Shown here: positions 5,895 through 13,189 of the stretch, in pieces
How positions within the stretch are numbered: position 1 is the stretch's first letter
Layout: each line of letters starts with the position of its first letter
From: GCA-2720865 sp047630275
GTDB taxonomy: Bacteria; Bdellovibrionota; Bacteriovoracia; Bacteriovoracales; Bacteriovoracaceae
Length of the DNA stretch: 64,000 nt
Direction of reading: 5' to 3'
Assembly (NCBI GenBank): GCA_047630275.1
Contig: JBLHVN010000001.1
Location: 868,001-932,000 of the forward strand
The notes under the pieces: model-generated
What the model was told of the DNA's origin: nothing
The model's input: only the letters and a program-made list of their open reading frames with translations
The model's database searches: none
Position numbers and translations under genes: made by a program

Positions 5895-7379
5895 TTAAGT
5901 GGTGATCATGCTTTTTGGGAAACTTAGGGTAAAGCAGGTGTGTTGATGACTGGAATCTAAAATTAGGATCCCCCCGTGACTTCTTATAATATTCATTGAA
6001 AGGGAAAGTCCGATCCCTGTTCCTTTACCAATTTCTTTTGAAGAAAAGAAAGGGTCAAATATCTTACTGGCGTTTTCTTTAGAGATACCAGTTCCACTAT
6101 CGATAAACTTAATGAGAAAATTCTCCTCATGCAGCTCGTAGTCAACTTGAATCCATTTCTTTTCGCCTTCTTCTTGTAGTGAAACAGCATCAAAGGCGTT
6201 GTTTAGAAGATTTATGAAAACTTGAGAGATTTGGATTCTATTACAGCAAATCATATAAGGTATACTTTTTTCTTGGAAGCGAATCTCAATGTCATTTATC
6301 CTAAAGCGTTCTTTACAAATAGTTAGGACATCATCAATTATTTCATCAAAAGAGCAATTCAATCTCTCGTTTTCAAAAGAACTATTATGATGAGATAGAT
6401 TCTTCATACTTTGAATAATATGACTGATACGCTTAACTGTTTCATCAATAATAGCGAGGTTATTAATAATATCCTTATCACTTAGAAGACCTCTTTGTGA
6501 CTTCTTTTTAATAAGGCTAACCATATTGGCGATAATGCCAAGTGGATTGTTAATTTCGTGAGCAATACCCCCAGCCATTTCTCCTAGAGAGGAAAGTCGG
6601 GCGGACTCAGCTAGGATGCCTTGTTGTTCTTTTATATAGCTTGTTTGTGCCTGAACTTTTTCTCTGATTATCTTTTCAGTTCGGCTATTTATTTCAAAGA
6701 TATAAATAATGATTAAATGCAAGAGAACAATAAAGAGGATGAACACAAATTGGTACTTATTAAAAGGAATGATGAAACTCTTCTTAGGAGCTTGGTAATG
6801 GGCATAGAACTTATCTTTTATAAAGGGGATCGAGTTTGTATAATGCCCTACACTTTTACTGGTAACATCCTTATTTTTTTTTATTTCTACTTTAAGATTC
6901 TTATCACGATCTCTAAAGAGTTGAGCTACATTGAAGCTTAGGCTTAAACGGCCTAATTGCCCATTAGAGCTTCTAGCCTCTTTATTTAAAGTTAAGATAC
7001 CGTTTGATTCATCAAGATAAATTTCATCGCTGGGGGTAGAGTTATTGCAGGTATAACCAGGCTCTGTTACTGAGAAAGTATTTTTAGAGTCAAAGTAACA
7101 GATCTTCTTAATTTCAAATCTTTTCAAAATCTCAGAGCAGAATGTTTTGAATTCATTTTCACTAATATACTCAGATGAACGAAAGAACCTGACTAAGCCA
7201 TTTAACGCTTCTTGCTTAACATGAAGTTTTTCTACGGCATTGGAGTTTAGAGTAACTGATTTATTTAAAAAATGTTTGGCCGATTGATCTTTTAAGGTTC
7301 TTTCTTCTTTAAAGATAAATAATGCCACAAAGCAAAAACAAGAAATGGTAAATAATATTGAGAATTTAGATAGTTTCAT
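5895..7379 (-). CDS. membrane sensor histidine kinase
   Basis: A 494-residue kinase. One membrane segment at residues 6-23 and another at about 209-230 flank a periplasmic sensor domain of roughly 185 residues that I do not recognise. A coiled-coil linker leads to the phosphoacceptor motif GGIAHEINNPL (His274). The ATPase domain has the N-box NLLNNAFDAV, the G1 box DSGTGI, FDPFF and the G2 box GKGTGIGLSLS. It autophosphorylates on His274 and would pass phosphate to a response regulator, but no receiver gene lies beside it, so the partner is elsewhere. It lies 87 bp downstream of mreB on the same strand and could be read through from it. Confidence 0.93.
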   Translation of the reverse strand: MKLSKFSILFTISCFCFVALFIFKEERTLKDQSAKHFLNKSVTLNSNAVEKLHVKQEALNGLVRFFRSSEYISENEFKTFCSEILKRFEIKKICYFDSKNTFSVTEPGYTCNNSTPSDEIYLDESNGILTLNKEARSSNGQLGRLSLSFNVAQLFRDRDKNLKVEIKKNKDVTSKSVGHYTNSIPFIKDKFYAHYQAPKKSFIIPFNKYQFVFILFIVLLHLIIIYIFEINSRTEKIIREKVQAQTSYIKEQQGILAESARLSSLGEMAGGIAHEINNPLGIIANMVSLIKKKSQRGLLSDKDIINNLAIIDETVKRISHIIQSMKNLSHHNSSFENERLNCSFDEIIDDVLTICKERFRINDIEIRFQEKSIPYMICCNRIQISQVFINLLNNAFDAVSLQEEGEKKWIQVDYELHEENFLIKFIDSGTGISKENASKIFDPFFSSKEIGKGTGIGLSLSMNIIRSHGGILILDSSHQHTCFTLSFPKSMITT

Positions 7380-7466
7380 TAGCCTAAAAAAGTAGCATAA
7401 ATAGTACTCGTTTACACAGGATTTCTATGTTGCGGAGCAGTGCTTCTTTAGAGGTTTACCTAGTAA

Positions 7467-8504
7467 CTAGCTCAGGTTAGTGACTTGCTTTAGTAAGCTG
7501 ATTGATTCCAAAGCTTTTCCGCATCCCCTAACAACACTTGTAAGAGGGTCCTCTGCTAAAGAGACAGGCAGGCCTGTTTTCTCTCGGATCAAAACATCAA
7601 GGTTGGCCAATAGTGAGCCACCGCCAGTGAGTATGATTCCAGAGTCAACAATATCAGCTGCCAATTCAGGAGGTGTCTTTTCAAGGGAAACCTTGATGGC
7701 CTCAATAACTTCTGAGATGGGATCAGAGAGTGCGTCTCTAATTTCATCGGAAGTGATCTCTATTACTTTTGGGGCCCCTGCGATTAAGTCGCGTCCTTTA
7801 ACTTCATAACTTTTTACTTCTGAATCAAAGGGGTAGGCATTTCCTATACTAATCTTAATCGCCTCAGCGGTTCTCTCCCCAATAAGGAGAGAGTACTTCT
7901 TTTTGATATAAGAAGTTATGGCCTCATCGAATTTATCTCCGGCGACTCTTACTGATTTAGAAAAGACGATACCACCTAAGGAGATGACAGCAACTTCCGT
8001 GGTTCCGCCACCAATATCAACAATCATATTTCCAGTAGGTTCAGTGATGGGGAGCCCTGCTCCAATAGCCGCGGCCATGGGCTCTTCGATTAAATAGACT
8101 TCTCTAGCTCCAGCTTGTTCAGCTGATTCTTTAACGGCTCTTTTTTCAACTTGTGAGATTCCATATGGAATACATATAACAATCCTAGGCTTGATAAGCT
8201 TTGATCCTGATACTGACTTTTGGATAAAGTAACGAAGCATGGCCTGGGTGATCTCAAAGTCTGCGATGACTCCATCTTTCATAGGTCTTATGGCCTGAAT
8301 AGATCCAGGTGTCCTTCCGATCATATCCTTAGCTTCTTTTCCCACCGCTAGAACTTTATTAATTCCTCGGTGATCTCGCTGAACAGCCACAACTGACGGC
8401 TCATTAACAATGATTCCTCTATTCTTGGCAAAGACTAAGGTATTGGCCGTGCCTAAATCTATGGCTAAGTCATTTGAGAAGTGATCGAGTATATTTTTGA
8501 ACAT
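7467..8504 (-). CDS. mreB: rod-shape determining protein MreB
   Basis: A 345-residue actin-like ATPase, the normal MreB length. The phosphate-1 loop (DLGTANTLVF, from about residue 16), phosphate-2 loop (DIGGGTTEVAV) and adenosine motif (ILTGGGSLLANLD) are all intact. It forms membrane-bound filaments that direct lateral peptidoglycan synthesis. AAGGA precedes the ATG. No mreC or mreD follows; the next gene on the strand is a histidine kinase, so this copy is uncoupled from the usual mre operon. Confidence 0.97.
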   Translation of the reverse strand: MFKNILDHFSNDLAIDLGTANTLVFAKNRGIIVNEPSVVAVQRDHRGINKVLAVGKEAKDMIGRTPGSIQAIRPMKDGVIADFEITQAMLRYFIQKSVSGSKLIKPRIVICIPYGISQVEKRAVKESAEQAGAREVYLIEEPMAAAIGAGLPITEPTGNMIVDIGGGTTEVAVISLGGIVFSKSVRVAGDKFDEAITSYIKKKYSLLIGERTAEAIKISIGNAYPFDSEVKSYEVKGRDLIAGAPKVIEITSDEIRDALSDPISEVIEAIKVSLEKTPPELAADIVDSGIILTGGGSLLANLDVLIREKTGLPVSLAEDPLTSVVRGCGKALESISLLKQVTNLS

Positions 8505-8521
8505 TTGGTTTCCTTAATTAA

Positions 8522-8535
8522 GTTCTCGAGAGAAC
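8522..8535. repeat. inverted repeat GTTCTC-GA-GAGAAC in the mreB leader
   Basis: A 6-bp perfect inverted repeat 18 bp upstream of the mreB start codon. It may be an operator or a leader hairpin. Confidence 0.5.
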
Positions 8536-8646
8536 ATAAAAGTCGTTTTGACTGCAGTTTACTATAGCAGCTTTGATTGATCATTAGCTTGCATAAAAAG
8601 CCTTGAGTGAAGAGATATGGCAATAAATGGGCCCTGATCTCCTGAT

Positions 8647-8664
8647 TGCCCCTAGATTGGGGCA
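8647..8664. repeat. inverted repeat TGCCCC-N6-GGGGCA in a divergent intergenic region
   Basis: A perfect 6-bp inverted repeat about midway between the divergent mreB and secreted-protein genes. A further imperfect hairpin (GCCTCA/TGAGGC, 8682-8696) with a T-rich right flank follows; it could terminate a plus-strand RNA before the next promoter, but there is no plus-strand gene upstream to explain it. Confidence 0.5.
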
Positions 8665-8702
8665 GTTTGATCTTCGCTAAAGCCTCAAAATGAGGCCTTT
8701 CT

Positions 8703-8730
8703 TTGCCTAAATAAAGTCCTAGCCTATACT
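8703..8730 (+). promoter_or_regulatory. sigma-70-type promoter, possibly giving a leaderless mRNA
   Basis: TTGCCT (8703-8708) and TATACT (8725-8730) are 16 bp apart. The expected start of transcription falls at or within a base of the A of the ATG at 8736, and no ribosome-binding site precedes that ATG. Confidence 0.45.
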
Positions 8731-8735
8731 TGGGT

Positions 8736-9560
8736 ATGATCAAACTACTTACTGCTCTTCTCTTTGTGACTTCTTTGGCCGCCTTTGGAGATGAGGTCTG
8801 TTTCAAAAGCCTCTATATGCTGGACCTTATGAAAAAGATGGAGACAAAATTAGCAAAAGGGCAATGTATTGATTTAAAAAAGCATTATCTAAGATCTAAA
8901 GCCTTTGCATTCCTAGGAAGAAATACAGACGCTAATGAGAATCCTATCTCAACATGTATGCCAGCGAGGAAAGCGATTCAATTCTGTAAGGATAATCCTG
9001 AGGTAGAGATTTGCGACTCAATGGATCGTTTAGTAAGTAAGCATAGAAGCCTCTCACCGAAGGTTAAGTATAAAGATAGCTTTGAATACTCGAATAAGAA
9101 AAACATAATCAGCCTGATCTCAAACCCTGATTTTGGGACTCCTAAGAATTATGAATACTACTTAAATATCTTAGAAGAAGATTCAAAAAGTGAGGATTGT
9201 TTGCTTGGTAAAGAATTTGAGATAGCTGCTAAGTATACGGCCATCCTTACTGAACGAATAATAGGGGACAATGGACTTAGCCACAAAGCTACAGATTTAC
9301 TTGAAGGCTCTTACGATATAGGTAAGAGTGAAAAATGGGACGAAGAAGTCCTAAGTGATCTTCAGGAGGACTGCGAGAAAGAGGCGCTTGAAGTGGTGGC
9401 CAACCTCCACAAGCATTATACAAGTTCAATTAAGCAGAGCTGTCTTGGTGATTTAGCTAAGAAGGGGTTATCGATCTATGATAAAAAAGAAATCTATTGC
9501 GGTGGTGAGACGCCTCTTGCATGCACTCTCTACAAAAGAGCACCAGCGTCTCTGAAATAA
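8736..9560 (+). CDS. secreted cysteine-containing protein, unknown function
   Basis: A 274-residue protein with a clear signal peptide (MIKLLTALLFVTSLAAFGDE; cleavage probably after AFG or nearby) and at least ten cysteines spread along the mature chain, suggesting disulfides in the periplasm or outside. I do not recognise the family. I chose the ATG at 8736 because the in-frame TTG two codons earlier adds nothing to the signal peptide. No Shine-Dalgarno sequence precedes the ATG, and a -10-like box ends only 5 bases before it. The gene stands alone, with a DUF3015-like gene 96 bp downstream that has its own promoter. Confidence 0.8.
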   Translation: MIKLLTALLFVTSLAAFGDEVCFKSLYMLDLMKKMETKLAKGQCIDLKKHYLRSKAFAFLGRNTDANENPISTCMPARKAIQFCKDNPEVEICDSMDRLVSKHRSLSPKVKYKDSFEYSNKKNIISLISNPDFGTPKNYEYYLNILEEDSKSEDCLLGKEFEIAAKYTAILTERIIGDNGLSHKATDLLEGSYDIGKSEKWDEEVLSDLQEDCEKEALEVVANLHKHYTSSIKQSCLGDLAKKGLSIYDKKEIYCGGETPLACTLYKRAPASLK

Positions 9561-9625
9561 AACAAAACCCCCTCTAATTACATAGAAAGCCAGCTTTTTA
9601 CTCAATTATTAATTAGCTTAGTATA

Positions 9626-9634
9626 TGCTATAAT
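9626..9634 (+). promoter_or_regulatory. extended -10 promoter of the DUF3015-like gene
   Basis: TGCTATAAT is a perfect extended -10 element (TG-n-TATAAT). Only a weak A+T-rich -35 region precedes it. It would start transcription about 15 bases before the ribosome-binding site GGAGG of the gene at 9657. Confidence 0.7.
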
Positions 9635-9656
9635 TTTTTCCAGACATGGAGGTCTT

Positions 9657-10142
9657 ATGAAAAAATTATTATTAATAGCTTCGCTAGCTTTCTTTTCAAA
9701 TAGTCTATTAGCTGCAGATGGTAGTTCAGGTTGTGGGCCTGGTTGGTATCTCTTTAAAAAGAACTCACTAGTTTCATCCTCTCTTAGAGTGACGACAAAT
9801 GGAATCCTATTCCCATCAACGACTATTGGGATGACAATGGGAACATCAAATTGCTCGCAGCACGCCATTGTTAAAAATGAGCAAGAGAGTCTTAAGTTTG
9901 CTACTGAAAACTATTATGAAATTGCTGCGGATGCGGCCAAGGGCAGTGGGGATTTCTTAGTCTCTTTTGCCTCTACAATTGGTTGTAAAGTAGATAATAT
10001 TCAAGTCTTTAATAGTGAAATGAAACGAAATTTTAATAAAATATATAATGGGAAAAAGGTTGATCCTGAAAGAATGCTTAAGGAAACATACATCCTTATC
10101 TTTTCTAATGAGAACCTGACGAGATCTTGTACTGTAAGTTAA
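9657..10142 (+). CDS. DUF3015-like secreted protein
   Basis: A 161-residue protein with a signal peptide (KKLLLIASLAFFSNSLLAAD) and the pattern of DUF3015 proteins: an early glycine/cysteine motif (SGCGPGWYLFKKNSLVSSSLR), then GMTMGTSNCSQH, and a C-terminal helical part. Four cysteines remain in the mature protein. Members are exported and of unknown function. GGAGG lies 7 bases before the ATG. The 3' end overlaps the following DUF4105-like gene by 16 bp, so the two are probably made together. The family call rests on remembered motifs. Confidence 0.8.
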   Translation: MKKLLLIASLAFFSNSLLAADGSSGCGPGWYLFKKNSLVSSSLRVTTNGILFPSTTIGMTMGTSNCSQHAIVKNEQESLKFATENYYEIAADAAKGSGDFLVSFASTIGCKVDNIQVFNSEMKRNFNKIYNGKKVDPERMLKETYILIFSNENLTRSCTVS

Positions 10143-11920
10143 TACTTTTACTTATTCTTTTACCTTCCTCTCTTTTTTCAAAAGAGAGGGAGTTCCACCT
10201 TTCTGACGCTTGGTTAAAGCTTCTTCACTATCAAAAAACTTTCTCGGGATTTAAATCAAAGGCATCTAGAGCAGAGTTCTTCTTTTCCCCTAGTGGGCAG
10301 AGCGATCCTAAAGAAGAATTAGCCCAAACCCTTAAGGCCTTTAGAGGGGAAGAGTCTATTGAAGGGGGACACCCTGCCTGCCGCTTTCCCGCCCGGTTTA
10401 AGCTTCTTAATAAACACTTTTTAGATTTAAAAAAACCATCATCTTGTCTACATTTAGATAAGTGGCTTAAGGGAATAGATGCAGGTGATTTATACTTAGT
10501 TTTCTCAAGCGCCTATCCTAGCAATCCAGCTTCACTCTTTGGGCACACATTTTTACGCTTTGATAGAAAGTCCCATAATATAACTTCTCAATCTAAGAAG
10601 CTATTGGGTTACTCCATGGCCTTTCAAGCTCAGATAGACCAGAGCGATAATTCTTTTTTATATACCTTTAAAGGGATTACCGGAGGCTATCAGAGTTACC
10701 TTGAAATCAAGCCTCATTATATGGATGTAGGCATTTATAATAATTCTGAGAGTAGGGACCTTTGGGAATACCCGGTACCACTAAACCAAGATGAGAAAGA
10801 GACCTTTCTTTTACATGTCTGGGAGATCATTACGGGAACAACATTTCCTTATTTCTTTTTAGATGAGAATTGTTCAACTTTGGTTTTAGAGCTTTTAGAG
10901 GCTGCAAAGCCAGAGTGGAGTTTTAAAAGTAAGAATGATTTGTTTGTGGTACCTCAGGTAACGTTAAAAGATATTGTCAAAACCACAGGGAATTATGAGG
11001 CTCGTTTTAGACCAGCAATTAAAAGGATTATATGGAAAAGGTTTGAATCTCTTAACAAAGATGAAGTAAAGAATGTTTTAGAAGCAAGAGAAGACTTAGA
11101 TAAGATAGGGAAACTGAACTCAATTAATGAGCTAGACCTTTTAATCGACCTTTGGAAACTTGATAATTATAAAAAGACCACAACTATGTCTGAAGAGTCA
11201 AAGAGCAAGATGAATGCTACTCTTCTCAGGCGCTCCCAACTCAATGGAACTTCAAAAGAGTATAGCTTAGTTAAAGAAAACGCTTTAAGAGCCCCTCATC
11301 TAGGGCATGAGTTCAAAAGCTTTTCACTCCTTTGGAATAAGAATCTCAAGGCCAATCTCTCTTACGGATTTCATGGTTTTGACGACCCTGTCCAAGGATA
11401 TGATGAAAAGTCCTATATCGATTTTTTAGATATTGAAATTCAATATAGAGAGAAAAAGGTTCAAATATCTGACTTTAAACTTATTGAGATAGTCTCTCTT
11501 CAAAATTTTACTTTTAGTTACCCCCATCTCTCTTGGAATATTAAGATATGGAGTGATCAGGAAGAGGAATCAGAGAAAATAACGAGAAGGATCAATAGCA
11601 CGGGAGGGGTAGGTCTTTCTAAAATAGCGGAAAGTTGGCAAATGTATTTATTTATAAACCTTAAGTTTAGTAATTATACTAAATCTGGGCATAATCTTCT
11701 TGGCCCACTACTTCGCTTAGGCCTTAAGAAATCTTTAAGTAAAAAAATTGAAATATTAACTATAATGGAAGCTTCTAAGATGCCTTCTATCGAAAGCTTT
11801 ATGGGAAGCGCTAGCTTAAGTTATTTAATTAAGAAAGACACCCGAATCCTTATTGGCGGAGAGTATGATAGTGTCGCTAAAAAGCTCGAAGCCTTGAGCA
11901 AGCTTCAATTTTATTTCTAG
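10127..11920 (+). CDS. DUF4105-like (Lnb N-terminal-type) envelope protein
   Basis: A 597-residue exported protein. The signal peptide (CKLILLLILLPSSLFSKE) is followed by a domain containing YPSNPASLFGHTFLRFD and, further on, FFLDENCSTLVLELLE, the conserved Gly-His and Asn-Cys motifs of DUF4105, a papain-like periplasmic domain. The C-terminal 250 residues read as alternating strands and could form an outer-membrane or beta-rich domain. The start is TTG at 10127, with GAG just upstream, and overlaps the preceding gene by 16 bp; no ATG is available nearby, so translational coupling is likely. The enzymatic activity is unknown. Confidence 0.83.
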   Translation: MYCKLILLLILLPSSLFSKEREFHLSDAWLKLLHYQKTFSGFKSKASRAEFFFSPSGQSDPKEELAQTLKAFRGEESIEGGHPACRFPARFKLLNKHFLDLKKPSSCLHLDKWLKGIDAGDLYLVFSSAYPSNPASLFGHTFLRFDRKSHNITSQSKKLLGYSMAFQAQIDQSDNSFLYTFKGITGGYQSYLEIKPHYMDVGIYNNSESRDLWEYPVPLNQDEKETFLLHVWEIITGTTFPYFFLDENCSTLVLELLEAAKPEWSFKSKNDLFVVPQVTLKDIVKTTGNYEARFRPAIKRIIWKRFESLNKDEVKNVLEAREDLDKIGKLNSINELDLLIDLWKLDNYKKTTTMSEESKSKMNATLLRRSQLNGTSKEYSLVKENALRAPHLGHEFKSFSLLWNKNLKANLSYGFHGFDDPVQGYDEKSYIDFLDIEIQYREKKVQISDFKLIEIVSLQNFTFSYPHLSWNIKIWSDQEEESEKITRRINSTGGVGLSKIAESWQMYLFINLKFSNYTKSGHNLLGPLLRLGLKKSLSKKIEILTIMEASKMPSIESFMGSASLSYLIKKDTRILIGGEYDSVAKKLEALSKLQFYF

Positions 11921-11932
11921 TAAAACTATACT

Positions 11933-13078
11933 TTACTCGTCATTATCATCAGGCTCTTTCTTATAGCCTTTGTCTTCATCATCAGGTTCTTTTTTTCCTT
12001 CTTCTTTATCTTCATCATCTGGTTCTTTTTTAGAGGGGTTTAATACTTCGTTTATAAGGTTTTTAAACCGTTGGTTTTCTTTAACTTGTCCTCTTCTACA
12101 GTCAGAACAAGAAATATGCTGCATCTTTGAGAAAGCTTTACTTATCTTTTTATCTAGCTGTGCTTCGATACCAATCTCTCTAAGAAAGCTTCTAGTGTTA
12201 ATGGCTTCATTAACAATATCATTTATCTTAGCTTGTTTTGATTCTACTAGAGTATGAAACTTAGAATCCCACTTGAAGTAAATATGCTTAGCCTTAATAT
12301 AGAGTCCTGCAATACCAAAGAGCCCTAGGCTTGGCTTTTCCTTAACTTCTGAGACTTTAACTAAGGCCATTGTCATAAGAATATTGTATCGGTAGCGAAG
12401 CATGTTGATCGCTTCATCATGCCATTCTAAAAGTGCATTTTGATATTCTTTTAATTCAGATCTTTCAATCTCTCCAGAATTAATCTTTTGTTGAAGCTTT
12501 AGGCTTTCTTTAACTATGCTAAGCATTGTATGTTCTTTAATCGAGGGGTGTTCTTTAACTAGGTTTGCTTGATGATGATGAACTTCATGCATGGTTACGG
12601 CCAGAACCATTAGGTTTTGCACCCACCTGTCTTCGTTAGTAGGGGATACTTTCGCCGGGTTCTTTGCTTCACCCATATATCTTTGTATAGTACGAAAATA
12701 TTCGTCAACGGCGCTCTTAAGAAGGTCTTCTCTAAAAGCCGGAGTATCTTCTTTAGTAGCGCCATTATTCCATAGATGAAATTCAAAGCCCTGAGTAAAA
12801 GCAGCACCTTTTGTTAGTTTATATTCAAAGACATCAGAATTATTCATGGCCTCAAAGGCACGCTCTCTTGTTTCTTGAGATTCCTTTGTTCTGATCTGAT
12901 GATACATATTATTTGTATTGCCAGTCATCTGAGTCATGGTTTCATTACTCTGATCCATCCCTTCATTCATTCGATTGGTTGTTTCTCCCATGGCAAGTGT
13001 TGAGTCCATGACTCTATCGGCTTTACAAGAGACCGCTAGGATAAGAATAAGGAGGGCAACCGTGCTTGAATGTTTCAT
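11933..13078 (-). CDS. lipoprotein with HEVHH motif and acidic repeat tail
   Basis: A 381-residue lipoprotein: signal peptide with lipobox LAVSC (Cys18). The body is mostly helical. MHEVHHHQ contains a perfect HExxH (His164-Glu165-x2-His168), the zinc-binding core of many metalloproteases, though no third ligand can be fixed. A CSDC pair lies near residue 320. The C-terminus carries three copies of an acidic element, KKEPDDED, KKEPDDED and finally KKEPDDNDE at the very end. The same last nine residues end the large S8 protease encoded just upstream on the same strand. Function unknown; zinc protease activity is possible but not shown. Confidence 0.82.
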   Translation of the reverse strand: MKHSSTVALLILILAVSCKADRVMDSTLAMGETTNRMNEGMDQSNETMTQMTGNTNNMYHQIRTKESQETRERAFEAMNNSDVFEYKLTKGAAFTQGFEFHLWNNGATKEDTPAFREDLLKSAVDEYFRTIQRYMGEAKNPAKVSPTNEDRWVQNLMVLAVTMHEVHHHQANLVKEHPSIKEHTMLSIVKESLKLQQKINSGEIERSELKEYQNALLEWHDEAINMLRYRYNILMTMALVKVSEVKEKPSLGLFGIAGLYIKAKHIYFKWDSKFHTLVESKQAKINDIVNEAINTRSFLREIGIEAQLDKKISKAFSKMQHISCSDCRRGQVKENQRFKNLINEVLNPSKKEPDDEDKEEGKKEPDDEDKGYKKEPDDNDE

Positions 13079-13148
13079 AGATAATCCTTAAAGATCAGTT
13101 AAATCTTCCGGAATCTATCAATAAAAGGCGTTTGGAGGGGAGTTGGTG

Positions 13149-13182
13149 AAAAAACTACAGGTTCCCGTATGCACGGGAACCT
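13149..13182 (-). terminator. rho-independent terminator of the S8 protease gene
   Basis: AGGTTCCCGT and ACGGGAACCT form a perfect 10-bp stem with a 4-base loop (13159-13182). On the minus strand it is followed after GTAG by six T. It lies just after the protease stop codon and before the lipoprotein gene, so the two are separate units or joined only by readthrough. Confidence 0.92.
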
Positions 13183-13189
13183 ATTGAAT

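Noticed and set aside
8522..8535. LexA box upstream of mreB
   Set aside because: GTTCTC-GA-GAGAAC does not match the spacing of known LexA sites that I can recall, and mreB is not an SOS gene.
8465..8806. 113-residue minus-strand ORF across the mreB upstream region
   Set aside because: It overlaps mreB and the signal peptide of the divergent gene and has no sensible composition.
9602..9868. 88-residue minus-strand ORF opposite the DUF3015-like gene
   Set aside because: It lies opposite a gene with signal peptide, promoter and ribosome-binding site, and has none of its own.
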